DNA from: Firm-13 sp964617375
GTDB taxonomy: Bacteria; Bacillota; Clostridia; Saccharofermentanales; Saccharofermentanaceae
NCBI GenBank assembly: GCA_964617375.1
Contig: CAZTXQ010000013.1
Coordinates: 1 to 64,000, forward strand
Reading direction: 5' to 3'
Length of the DNA stretch: 64,000 bases
Shown: positions 43,083 through 51,654 of the stretch, piece by piece
How the letters are laid out: every line of letters begins with the position of its first letter
Numbering within the stretch: the stretch's first letter is position 1
The notes under the pieces: generated by a model
What the model was told of the DNA's origin: nothing
The model's input: the letters and a program-made list of their open reading frames with translations, nothing else
Database searches by the model: none
Position numbers and translations under genes: made by a program

Positions 43083-43531
43083 GAAACGTACTGTATATAT
43101 TCTGGCAATGCACCTGGGGCTTCTTTCAGACCATGATCGGCTTCATCGGATTCCTGTCCAACCGGAAATGCCGCCGCTATTTCTATCACGGCGCCGTCAT
43201 CACGGAGTGGGATCACCCGTACAGTACCTCCGTCGGACTGTTTGTTTTCCTGTCATCGGATCCGATGCGGGACAGGAGAAATCCCGAGGAAAACGCATTC
43301 TCGAAAACGCTCGTCCATGAGTACGGACACACGATACAGTCCCTTCTTCTGGGTCCGCTGTATATGTTTGTGATCGGCGTGCCGTCTTCCGTCTGGTTTC
43401 TGACGCCGGCCCTCCGCAAATACAGGGAAGAGAAGGCCGTTTCGTATTTTTCTTTTTATACGGAAAAATGGGCGAATTTCTGCGGTGAGAAAGTGACCGG
43501 CGAGAAGTCGATGGGGCAGGCTCTTATCTGA
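43079..43531 (+). CDS. Small HExxH membrane protein
   Basis: A 150-residue protein with an N-terminal hydrophobic segment (about 10-30) and a second near 100-120. It contains TLVHEYGHTIQSLLLGPLYM, a HExxH zinc-binding motif next to a membrane segment, as in integral membrane metallopeptidases. No family is recognised and catalysis is unproven. ATGA overlap with the GNAT gene implies cotranscription. Confidence 0.65.
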   Translation: MRNVLYIFWQCTWGFFQTMIGFIGFLSNRKCRRYFYHGAVITEWDHPYSTSVGLFVFLSSDPMRDRRNPEENAFSKTLVHEYGHTIQSLLLGPLYMFVIGVPSSVWFLTPALRKYREEKAVSYFSFYTEKWANFCGEKVTGEKSMGQALI

Positions 43532-43555
43532 TCAGCGCGCGAAAAGAAATACCGG

Positions 43556-44161
43556 TCAACTCTTTTTCAGTTCGAGAATCTGAATATGCCCTTTGATCAT
43601 GAAGTTCGTCTTTTGGAATCCGTGGTCTTCGAAGTTTCTTTCGATCTCGCGCGGCGAATAGAATCGGACGTCCCCTGCTTTTGACAGCGGAATGAATGGA
43701 TTCAGGATGACACGGATCGGTGCCGAATAGAAGACATCCGCGATATAGATTCGTCCGCCCGGCTTCAGAATTCTTGCTGTTTCGGAGGCAAAGGCCTTCA
43801 CATCCGGGAAATGGTGATAGGCCGCACACACGGTGATGATATCGAACATCTGATCCGGAAAGGCCGTATGATCACAGCCGCTCACTTTAAATTCCATATC
43901 CGGACATATCTTCTTCGCGTTCAGGATCATCCTGTCGGAAATATCGATGCCGTAACCGCGGATATCTTTTTTCGAGGATAACATGCGGAGCAGAGTCCCG
44001 TTCCCGCACGCGACGTCCAGAACACTCATGCCGGTATCCAATACGATCATGTCCAGCAGAAGCTCTTTGAAACGGGCGGTGAACTTGCCGTCAAAGGTCT
44101 CGTTATAATCGTCGGCTTTCAGATTGTAGCTTTCCCTGGACTTGTCTTCGAAAGATTTCAT
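43556..44161 (-). CDS. Class I SAM-dependent methyltransferase
   Basis: A 201-residue methyltransferase. Motif I is MSVLDVACGNGTLLRML; a later acidic residue follows in GYGIDIS; VCAAYHHFPDVKAFASETAR and LKPGGRIYIAD are motifs typical of the Methyltransf_11/UbiE-like group. The substrate is unknown. The start at 44161 follows a GGGGGGG run; the upstream frame has no better site. Confidence 0.85.
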   Translation of the reverse strand: MKSFEDKSRESYNLKADDYNETFDGKFTARFKELLLDMIVLDTGMSVLDVACGNGTLLRMLSSKKDIRGYGIDISDRMILNAKKICPDMEFKVSGCDHTAFPDQMFDIITVCAAYHHFPDVKAFASETARILKPGGRIYIADVFYSAPIRVILNPFIPLSKAGDVRFYSPREIERNFEDHGFQKTNFMIKGHIQILELKKS

Positions 44162-44378
44162 ATCCCCCCCAAAATAATAAACTGTTAACCGGATTCGAGG
44201 CACTCCGTAACAAGGATTTCTTCTAATTCTAGATTACTTGCATATCGAAAGCAAATCTTCTGTACAATATGATTGGAAATAAAGAAGAACGGCAGCGCGG
44301 CCCCTGACACGTTAAGTGACGGAAGAGCATCCGAATCCATAATGACGGGCATCCGGTCTTCCGGGAATCGAGCTTTAC

Positions 44379-44936
44379 ATGAATATTCGAAAAAACCAGG
44401 CCAATATCATCACGGTCACAAGACTCATATGTATTGTGCCGCTCTTTCTTGTGGCGCCGTTTTCCGTGCCGTTCTGGATCCTTTACGCTTATTGCGGCCT
44501 AAGCGATCTTGCGGACGGAATCGTTGCCAGAACCATGAAGCTGCAAAGTCCTGCGGGGGCGCGATTGGACAGCATCGCGGACGCGGCTTTTTTCTTAACG
44601 CTCATGATTCGAATCCTGCCCGTTCTTACCATCCCGCCATGGATCTGGGGGTGCGGCGCCGGAGTTCTTATGGTCCGGTTAGCGACGTATGGCCTTGGGG
44701 TTCTGAAGTATCACGCATTTTGCTCTCTGCATACGTATGCCAACAAGGTGACCGGTCTGCTTCTTTTCTGCGCGCCTGTACTGTATGCGTTGCTCGGAAT
44801 TACAATTGCTGCCGTAATTCTGTTTGCGGCTGCGTTTCTTTCGGCGGCGGAGGAATTGCTGGTCACGATATTATCCAAAGAACTGGACCGGGATAGGAAG
44901 AGTCTTTTTGAGAACCGTGCGGGAGGAAAGTCTTAA
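44379..44936 (+). CDS. CDP-alcohol phosphatidyltransferase
   Basis: A 185-residue membrane enzyme with about five helices. It carries the complete CDP-alcohol motif D-2x-DG-2x-AR-8x-G-3x-D-3x-D at residues 43-68 (DLADGIVAR to DSIAD). It would transfer a phosphatidyl or similar group to an alcohol acceptor such as glycerol phosphate, inositol phosphate or serine. It is short, lacks an obvious acceptor signature and lies far from other lipid genes. A weak GGGA site lies upstream. Confidence 0.85.
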   Translation: MNIRKNQANIITVTRLICIVPLFLVAPFSVPFWILYAYCGLSDLADGIVARTMKLQSPAGARLDSIADAAFFLTLMIRILPVLTIPPWIWGCGAGVLMVRLATYGLGVLKYHAFCSLHTYANKVTGLLLFCAPVLYALLGITIAAVILFAAAFLSAAEELLVTILSKELDRDRKSLFENRAGGKS

Positions 44937-45089
44937 TCATTCATCCTCAGTAGATGAGCGTTGATAGAGAGATCTATTGGAGAACGTATACCAATATTGA
45001 CTGACATATGATATTGTTGTATCGAACTCTTGATATCGAGGGCTGATTCACTTATAAGGTCTGGCCATAATCATAAACGAGGCATCTTA

Positions 45090-46313
45090 ATGAAGAAATT
45101 TATCTCGCTTAATGGATTATTGAGTTTCCTGCTTTTCTTCGCGGTTTCTTTTATTGCGATTTTTTACCAGTGTGCAAATGCGGAATACAACTTGAAAGAG
45201 CAGATCGACCGAGGGTATATCAGCAGGAACGCTGTCTTTTTCACATTTGATAATCCAGCAGAGATAACAGAAGAAGGGTATACCGTAGTAATCGATTCCG
45301 ATACAAATTCGATTCTTGTAATGTCTTCTTCTTACTCTTTTGATTTGGGAAAAGTTGGTAATATGAATATTGCCGAGTATGACATGGACGGGAATTTGAT
45401 TCTTCCAGATGAATCTGCGGATTTGGTAACAGACAATTTACCGGACGCAAACGGACAGACATTGATTATGAATCTCCTGTCCGGCGGGAAGGGAAGTTAC
45501 TTCGCAGCTGTTCATGCCGGTACCGGCCGTTACGTATATTATCAAGGTGACGCTGAACTTCCGCCCATGACGGGCGGCCGCTTTTTCACGCCGAAGGAAT
45601 GCCTTTCCGATGAGAAATTAGCGGTCATCGGCAAAGACTATCTGGGGGATACGTATGTAGAGGATAGTCAGACCTGCATTATGTACCGTGGAGAGCGGTA
45701 TCGCGTAATCGGAACGGCAGGGCTTACGGCACATTCGACGCTGGACTCACTCATTTTCGTGAATCTGGGATCGGTATCACCGGAAGAACAGATGAACGGC
45801 CGATTCTATATTGACGGGGATGACAAAACAGTAAATGCATCATATTGGAAAATGAGTGAGCTGAGCTGCCGGGAGACCGGCATGGCGCTCAAAAAGCTGA
45901 CTCTTCCCACAACCGTAACGGACATCATTTCCGGAGGCACTTATATGTCAGGCGCATTGCGGGTGCTGGTTTTCTCTTTCCTGATCCTGCTGTATATCAG
46001 TATTCTTTACAGGACGATTCTATCCGCCGGGAAACGGACCGGTGCGATGATGCTGGCCGGCGTCTCGAAAAAACAGATCATATGGCGCATATATCGCCCG
46101 ATGTTCTTTTCCGGCCTTGCAGGAATTCTTATTTCCCTGATGTTGTCCGGCGCAGCTTTGCTCCTCAACTATTTCTATTTGCCGGCGAACCTTGTTCTTC
46201 GCGAGATTTTCGTGTGGATCGCGGCAAGCCTCCTTCTCCTGCTTACAGGGCTCATTGCGTTGTCCGTTTACATCCGCAGATATACTTTGCAGGAGGCGCT
46301 GAGAGAATCATGA
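45090..46313 (+). CDS. FtsX-type ABC transporter permease
   Basis: A 407-residue permease: one N-terminal helix (about 7-27), a large extracytoplasmic domain (30-290), then three C-terminal helices (about 300-400) ending YIRRYTLQEALRES, typical of FtsX/MacB-like permeases. The Met at 45090 follows GAGG. It overlaps the next permease gene by 4 nt. With two following genes it forms an exporter-like ABC system of unknown substrate. Confidence 0.8.
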   Translation: MKKFISLNGLLSFLLFFAVSFIAIFYQCANAEYNLKEQIDRGYISRNAVFFTFDNPAEITEEGYTVVIDSDTNSILVMSSSYSFDLGKVGNMNIAEYDMDGNLILPDESADLVTDNLPDANGQTLIMNLLSGGKGSYFAAVHAGTGRYVYYQGDAELPPMTGGRFFTPKECLSDEKLAVIGKDYLGDTYVEDSQTCIMYRGERYRVIGTAGLTAHSTLDSLIFVNLGSVSPEEQMNGRFYIDGDDKTVNASYWKMSELSCRETGMALKKLTLPTTVTDIISGGTYMSGALRVLVFSFLILLYISILYRTILSAGKRTGAMMLAGVSKKQIIWRIYRPMFFSGLAGILISLMLSGAALLLNYFYLPANLVLREIFVWIAASLLLLLTGLIALSVYIRRYTLQEALRES

Positions 46314-47560
46314 CGTTTTTCGTAAAGAATATTCTTAAGAACACCAGGAAGAACTGGCTGTCCAATGTATGGATCCTGGCGATTCTTGCTGTCTGCTCAG
46401 CCGTACTATGTATTGTGCTGCAAAACTTCAGCGAGTCACGTGTGAATTCTGCTGCGGTGCTTGCTGATTCCGCAAAAGAAGTGAGATTCACGATCCAGGT
46501 ACAGGGTGATGCCTATAGGATAGATGGGTTGAATTACAACTCCATGTACAACATAAGCAGAACAGTCCGCGATGAAATATTTGAAAGTGACAAGTGGACG
46601 GCATACTCTGCTCCGTCCGAAACCGGGATGTGGATGAGCAAAACGGACCTTCCGGCCGATTTCCCGGAGGATTTGCCGGGAGTCGTCTATGAGCAAGAGG
46701 ATCTACCGGTAGACCAGATTATTATTCCGGCCTGTGAAATCTATGATATGGAATATTTTAAAGCCGGAGGACTTGAGGTCAGTGAAGGACGGATCTTATC
46801 AGATGCGGATTTTGACGTGGTCGACGGTCCGCTTCCGGTCCTGTTGGGACATGACTATACCGGCTGCTACAAAATCGGCGACATAATACCGGATTATATT
46901 GACAGCGCTGTCGTGGTCGGTTTTCTTAAAGAGAATTCCTATCTGCCCGGCGTGCCCGGCAAATCTATGGATGCATGTATTATATTCCCGCAATCGTTTC
47001 CGAGAATGTCCGGCATTACGTCTGACTTGATTCAGAGGAACCGTCTTAATGCCACCTTCAACGGCGGCATTCTGGATGTCAAAGATTCGGAAACGGATGT
47101 TCAGGAGGAAATCAACCGGATCACCTCTAAATACGGATTCTATCCGATTCTTGTGACTCCGGTATCCGGCGCAGACGTGACGGTATCACCGAATGTTTCC
47201 GTGAAGAACCTGACCCTGCTATTGCTGCTGGCGGTTACCGTAACCGTTTTCGGTATCGTTATGACCGGTACGATACTGTACAGACGAACCCAAAAGGACA
47301 TGCCTGCGATTTCTATCTATCTCCTGACCGGAATTCAGATGTGGAAGATCATGCTATCCATGTTCTTTGAGATCTCTTATTTGGGGATTTTTGCCGTTAT
47401 CCCGACGATCGCAATTTTGAGTGCCGAATACGGTGCTTTTCCGATTCCGATATGGATCCCTCTGGAATATGTCTTTCTCATTGTCGTTCTTTCCCACCTT
47501 CCCATTCTTAAACTTGCCGGGCAAGTGAATCCGGGCCGCTTCCTTCGCGGCCGTTCTTAA
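46310..47560 (+). CDS. FtsX-type ABC transporter permease
   Basis: A 416-residue paralogue-type permease with the same layout: N-terminal helix after KNILKNTRKNW, long external domain, and three C-terminal helices (LTLLLLLAVTVTVFGIVMTG onwards) ending NPGRFLRGRS. The ATG overlaps the previous stop (ATGA). The ATPase gene follows 18 bp later. Confidence 0.8.
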   Translation: MTFFVKNILKNTRKNWLSNVWILAILAVCSAVLCIVLQNFSESRVNSAAVLADSAKEVRFTIQVQGDAYRIDGLNYNSMYNISRTVRDEIFESDKWTAYSAPSETGMWMSKTDLPADFPEDLPGVVYEQEDLPVDQIIIPACEIYDMEYFKAGGLEVSEGRILSDADFDVVDGPLPVLLGHDYTGCYKIGDIIPDYIDSAVVVGFLKENSYLPGVPGKSMDACIIFPQSFPRMSGITSDLIQRNRLNATFNGGILDVKDSETDVQEEINRITSKYGFYPILVTPVSGADVTVSPNVSVKNLTLLLLLAVTVTVFGIVMTGTILYRRTQKDMPAISIYLLTGIQMWKIMLSMFFEISYLGIFAVIPTIAILSAEYGAFPIPIWIPLEYVFLIVVLSHLPILKLAGQVNPGRFLRGRS

Positions 47561-47578
47561 GTAAAGGAGAATCCTCAT

Positions 47579-48235
47579 ATGCCGCTGATCGTGATGAAAA
47601 ATATCTGCAAAAGCTACGGAATAGGAAAGAAGACGGTGCCTGTCCTGGACCAGGTCAATCTCACAATCGAAGAGAGCGAGATGGTGGCGATTACGGGAAA
47701 GAGCGGCGCAGGCAAATCGACGCTGCTTAACATTGCCGGCGCTGTCGATCGTGCGGATTCAGGACAATATCTCTTCAGGGATAAAGAACTCAAGATCCGA
47801 AAAACGTCCGACGGATTCCGTTTCCGGCGCGAAAATATCGGGATCATCGTTAAACACTTTGCGCTGATCGACGACTTGAGCGTTTTCGACAATATTTCTA
47901 TGGCACTGTGGGAAAGCAGGATCAGCGAAAAGGAAATGAAAAGACGGACCGATGAAGTCCTTGAGCGGTTTGATATCGCTTCTTTGCGAAACCAATTCCC
48001 TTCGGAATTGTCCGGCGGCGAGAAGCAGCGCGTCGCCATCGGCCGGGCGATCATAAAAAGGCCCGCACTTCTCCTGGCAGACGAGCCTACGGGTGCGTTG
48101 AATGCGGCGGCGGAAAAGTTGATTCTGTCGATCCTTAAGTCCCTGAACTCGGAAGGAACAAGCATGATAATCGTTACGCAAAACGCGGAAGTGGCCGCGC
48201 AGTGCTCGAGAACCTTTGAACTGGTGAAACACTAA
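47579..48235 (+). CDS. ABC transporter ATPase with substituted catalytic loops
   Basis: A 218-residue ATPase of the LolD/MacB class. Walker A (GKSGAGKST), signature LSGGEKQR and Walker B LLLADEP are normal. The Q-loop residue, normally Gln, is Lys (GIIVKHFALI, about residue 92). The switch His is Gln (IIVTQNAE, about 201). The D-loop SALD-like motif reads TGALNAA. These substitutions suggest weak hydrolysis or a regulatory, gate-holding role. Its partners are the two FtsX-type permeases just upstream. It ends at a terminator. Confidence 0.85.
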   Translation: MPLIVMKNICKSYGIGKKTVPVLDQVNLTIEESEMVAITGKSGAGKSTLLNIAGAVDRADSGQYLFRDKELKIRKTSDGFRFRRENIGIIVKHFALIDDLSVFDNISMALWESRISEKEMKRRTDEVLERFDIASLRNQFPSELSGGEKQRVAIGRAIIKRPALLLADEPTGALNAAAEKLILSILKSLNSEGTSMIIVTQNAEVAAQCSRTFELVKH

Positions 48236-48243
48236 AGACAAAG

Positions 48244-48285
48244 ACGGCACGGCGTACTTTCGTAAACCGTGCCGTTTCATTTTCG
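48244..48285 (+). terminator. Terminator of the ABC operon
   Basis: ACGGCACGG (48244-48252) pairs with CCGTGCCGT (48267-48275), followed by TTTCATTTTC. Confidence 0.8.
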
Positions 48286-48319
48286 CTCCATAGTAACAAA
48301 TCGCATCAGACGGCGTCTG

Positions 48320-49678
48320 TTATGCACCAAGGCTTTCCGCCAATGCGACCGGGTTTGCGACTTTTCCCGTATAAGAAACACCGTCAATTTCGATCTCCTT
48401 AACGTCGCCGGTGGCAAGGGCCGCAGCCCAGAATTCCGTCGGCGTAATATCCGGCTTGACCTGGCAGGCCAGAGCGTATAGTCCGGCCATGTAGGGTTCG
48501 GCCGCGCTCCATCCGCCGATTCTGTTGAAGATATAGTCGTCCGGACCGGTCGACTCGGCGGAAGCGATCGAATCCATCGGGACAAGAAGAATTTCCTCCG
48601 GGGCATGAGCGGCAAATTCGCCGGTGTAATACGTCACATAGTCTTCGCGCTGCATCGAGAGCCACTGCGGCCACTCGATGACATTGTAGGAATTGAGATC
48701 GTTCTTGTCATCAACCGGACTTATATCCAGTCCCTGAAAGCAGAAAGTATACCCCGAGTCGATAAACATATTGCACGTGGCGACGAAGATCCCGGCGTCC
48801 GTCGCGCGTTTGATCGCTGCCTCCAGTTCATCGTATCCGATATCGCCGGGCGCCCACGAAGCGGAAATGGAGATGGCACGAATCTTGTCGCTGTCTGCAA
48901 GCGTTTGATTGATCTCGAGAACCCGATCGACGGCTTTCGCATAGGCGAGCCAGGAGAGTGCGCTATTGTCGTCGGTCCAGACGCTGGCACTCAGGAAATA
49001 GACGCTTGCCTCGTTGGCGACACCGCAGTTCTTGCCCGCGGCTACACTCGTCATGAATGCGCTATGCAGCTCTGCCTGATAGAAGTCGTATTTGTCAGCA
49101 CTCAAATCCTCATAAGAGACAATCCTGTCCTTGTATTCGCTGTGATCCAGGTAAAGGGGTTTGTCGATAATGGCGATTGCGACACCGGCGCCCGTGATTC
49201 CCTGTTCGCGAAGTGTCTCGATACCGAGACCGGGCGTCATGCACGACTTTATAATCTCCGCCGGATCAAATCCTGCGGGAAGAGTCTCCGGCCAGACGGT
49301 CGCCGCATCGAATTCCGCATGCAGGAGAGAATCCAGATCGCCGCTTACATCGATCGACGACAGATCCTTCTGCCGGAGATCCACGGGACGCCAGATTCCG
49401 TTATCCACCTTATACTCGGGAAGCTCCGTCAGGGGCTGCTTCATGCCGCGCAAGTCGGTTCGATCCGGTCGCCGGCTAATCGCTGCGGATGCCTCCGGAG
49501 CGGTTGTTTCCATTGCCGTAGTTGCGGCGGCCGCTGTGGTTTCCGGGACTGTAACAGCGGCGGTCGAAGCGGTCGCCGGTTCCGTAGTTGCGGCAGGTTC
49601 AACGGTGGTATTGCCGCTGCAGCCTGCAAGGAGAGCGACGGTCAGAAGGAGTCCGATGACCGGTTTCATTTTTTTCAA
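48320..49678 (-). CDS. Divergent subtilase (S8) lipoprotein
   Basis: A 452-residue secreted lipoprotein: lipobox LLAGC (Cys20), a Thr/Ala/Glu-rich linker to about 70, then a subtilisin-like domain. The triad can be placed as Asp172 in VAIAIIDKPLYLDH, His205 in AELHSAFMTSVAAG and Ser391 in GGWSAAEPYMAG, with oxyanion Asn303 in VATCNMF. The His motif (HSA instead of HGT) and Ser motif (WSAAEPYMA instead of GTSMAAP) are unusual, so specificity is probably narrow. The start is taken as TTG 49678, 5 nt after GGAGG; an ATG three codons later is possible. It is convergent with the ABC operon. Confidence 0.8.
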   Translation of the reverse strand: MKKMKPVIGLLLTVALLAGCSGNTTVEPAATTEPATASTAAVTVPETTAAAATTAMETTAPEASAAISRRPDRTDLRGMKQPLTELPEYKVDNGIWRPVDLRQKDLSSIDVSGDLDSLLHAEFDAATVWPETLPAGFDPAEIIKSCMTPGLGIETLREQGITGAGVAIAIIDKPLYLDHSEYKDRIVSYEDLSADKYDFYQAELHSAFMTSVAAGKNCGVANEASVYFLSASVWTDDNSALSWLAYAKAVDRVLEINQTLADSDKIRAISISASWAPGDIGYDELEAAIKRATDAGIFVATCNMFIDSGYTFCFQGLDISPVDDKNDLNSYNVIEWPQWLSMQREDYVTYYTGEFAAHAPEEILLVPMDSIASAESTGPDDYIFNRIGGWSAAEPYMAGLYALACQVKPDITPTEFWAAALATGDVKEIEIDGVSYTGKVANPVALAESLGA

Positions 49679-49901
49679 AGGAGCCTCCGATTGATTTCTA
49701 ATTGTTGTTGATAATTTGAATATCTATCCTAAAGAGATTCTATCACATATTGAATCTTTGGCGGCGATAAGGTTTTCGCGCAGAGGGGGGATACAAGGCG
49801 TCACGGGAGACCGCGTCCATGAGGCGTGGCTAAGTTGCCGCTAAATATGATACTATGGTGGAAACATTCTCTTAAGATAATTTCACAATCGGAGGGACTA
49901 T

Positions 49902-50984
49902 ATGCGTTATTCGGGACTTCATCATATCGGCCTCTATGTAAGAGACATGGAGAAGAGCCTTTCCTTCTACACGGAAGGTCTCGGCGGACGGGTAACCTTG
50001 AGTTTTCCCATGGGCGACTCGGGGAAGATCATCGCTCTCGTCGAGCTGGCGCCCGGTGCGGTGATCGAGCTGCTGCCAAAGGGCGACCGATTCGCCGACG
50101 AGAATTATCCGTGGGCTCATATCGCACTTGCGACGGACGATGCCAGGAAAGCCTATCACGACGCGCTTCAAGCCGGAGCCGAGTCCAGGCACGAGCCCGG
50201 GCAGGGCACCGCAAACGGCATGGAGATCGTCAATGCCTTCGTTACCGGACCGGACGGTGAGGTGATCGAGTTTTTTGAGACGGTCGCCAAAAGGAAGTTC
50301 GGAATTGTCGGCGGGATCGGACCCGCATCTACGGTTGATTACTACAGCGGGCTGGTTGCCCGGTATACAAGCCGCTCCGAATCGTATCCCAAAATAGCGA
50401 TCGAGAGCATCGACATGAACCAAATGCTCAAGAATTTCCAGAAGTCCGATTACGACGCGGTATGCGACCAGATCGTCGGAGCTTTGTACAATCTGAAGAA
50501 CGCCGGTGCCGAATGTGCGGCGATCGCGTCCAATACACCGCACATCCTTTTCGACCGGATTCGCGAAAAGTCACCGCTGCCGCTGATCAGTATCGTGGAT
50601 GCGGCGTGCGACTATATCGAGGCCAAGGGTTACCGGAATGTACTGGTACTCGGTACCGGATTTACAATGAGAAGCGGCATGTACGAAGCCGCGCTTCAGC
50701 GCCGCGGCATCCGCGCAACAGCTCCCGGCGAATCGGACATTGACAGTCTGCATGCAATTATCTTCCCGAATCTCGAAGACGGGATCGTAATTCCGGAGGA
50801 CAAGGTGAAGATGATTGAAATCTCCGAACGGTATATTGCCGAGGAGAAGATAGATGCCGTGATCCTCGGCTGTACGGAGATTCCGCTGATGATTGGGGAA
50901 GGCGACTTGAGCGTTCCGATCGTGAATGCGACGGAGATTCATATCGGCGCGATCGCCGCATATATGATGAAAGACTTTGCTTGA
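49902..50984 (+). CDS. VOC (glyoxalase-like)-Asp/Glu racemase fusion
   Basis: A 360-residue two-domain protein. Residues 1-128 are a vicinal-oxygen-chelate domain (LHHIGLYVRDMEKSLSFY, HIALATDDA, GPDGEVIEFFE), with metal ligands probably His8, His73 and Glu123. Residues 131-360 are an aspartate/glutamate-racemase-type domain (KFGIVGGIGPASTVDYY, IASNTPHILF, VILGCTEIPLM). The second catalytic Cys (about 324) is present, but the first is Ser (about 210). The fusion suggests metabolism of an amino-acid-like metabolite. GGAGG lies 7 nt before the ATG. Monocistronic. Confidence 0.82.
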   Translation: MRYSGLHHIGLYVRDMEKSLSFYTEGLGGRVTLSFPMGDSGKIIALVELAPGAVIELLPKGDRFADENYPWAHIALATDDARKAYHDALQAGAESRHEPGQGTANGMEIVNAFVTGPDGEVIEFFETVAKRKFGIVGGIGPASTVDYYSGLVARYTSRSESYPKIAIESIDMNQMLKNFQKSDYDAVCDQIVGALYNLKNAGAECAAIASNTPHILFDRIREKSPLPLISIVDAACDYIEAKGYRNVLVLGTGFTMRSGMYEAALQRRGIRATAPGESDIDSLHAIIFPNLEDGIVIPEDKVKMIEISERYIAEEKIDAVILGCTEIPLMIGEGDLSVPIVNATEIHIGAIAAYMMKDFA

Positions 50985-50999
50985 CGAAAGCAGAGTACG

Positions 51000-51290
51000 A
51001 CTTTGGACAAACGAAAGAGGGGTTGTCTCAAAACGAAAGTTGAGAGACAGTACCTTTTTTCTAGTCGTTATTCTTACTTTACCGGTTCGTTCTCACTATC
51101 AGTCCGGCAGAACCCCAAAGAACAAATCAGACTGTATTTTTCGCTGTGACAGACGCGCAAGCGCGTCGGCGGAGGCTTGGCACGCAAGAATGGAGCCTGA
51201 AATCGTTAACAGCCAAAGCAGACTGCATTTGTGCGGGAAAATACCCACTGAAGGGCTAATTTTCTGGATTTAGAGGGTAATCATTGATAA
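51000..51290. other. Intergenic region before the assembly gap
   Basis: No gene is supported. The segment ends with AATCATTGATAA, which recurs just after the gap. The neighbouring genes converge on this region. Confidence 0.4.
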
Positions 51291-51490
51291 NNNNNNNNNN
51301 NNNNNNNNNNNNNNNNNNNNNNNNNNNNNNNNNNNNNNNNNNNNNNNNNNNNNNNNNNNNNNNNNNNNNNNNNNNNNNNNNNNNNNNNNNATCATTGATA
51401 AGTAACCACGTTTTCGGACAATGATACATATAAGCGGAGGCGCTAAGACAGATTTAGCGGGCAATCATTGACAAATAACCGCGTCTTCGC
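51268..51490. repeat. Degraded repeats of about 73 bp flanking the gap (locus D)
   Basis: ATTTAGNGGGYAATCATTGA appears before the gap (51270) and again near 51453. ATCATTGAYAARTAACC appears at 51391 and 51464, 73 bp apart. A weak interrupted palindrome ATCATTG/CAATGAT (51391-51425) is present. The period and layout resemble loci A-C, but the copies are worn. Confidence 0.6.
51291..51390. other. Assembly gap of 100 N
   Basis: Exactly 100 N, a conventional scaffold gap of unknown true length. The sequence ATCATTGATAA borders both sides, so a tandem repeat probably collapsed or broke the assembly here. Confidence 0.98.
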
Positions 51491-51554
51491 CCATCTCCTT
51501 CTAAATGTCCGATATCAGAACACTCGAGAGGGGACCGTCTAATCGGGGAATGTT

Positions 51555-51606
51555 GAAGTGCACCTCCCAATATTAAACTCTTTGTTCAACATTGGGAGTG
51601 CACTTC
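51555..51606. repeat. Single long interrupted palindrome near the blaR1-like 3' end
   Basis: The left arm 51555-51571 (GAAGTGCACCTCCCAAT) pairs with 51591-51606 (ATTGGGAGTGCACTTC) with one bulged base and a 19-nt loop. There is no T-run. It may terminate the minus-strand blaR1-like gene or be a solitary relative of the palindrome arrays. Confidence 0.7.
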
Positions 51607-51654
51607 GAGTTGAGAGACAATTTTGCTTCTTTTCTGTTCGAAAACCTGCGAATC

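Noticed and set aside
39984..43531. Prophage or integrated element
   Set aside because: No integrase, structural phage gene or attachment repeats were found; only base composition is unusual in one gene.
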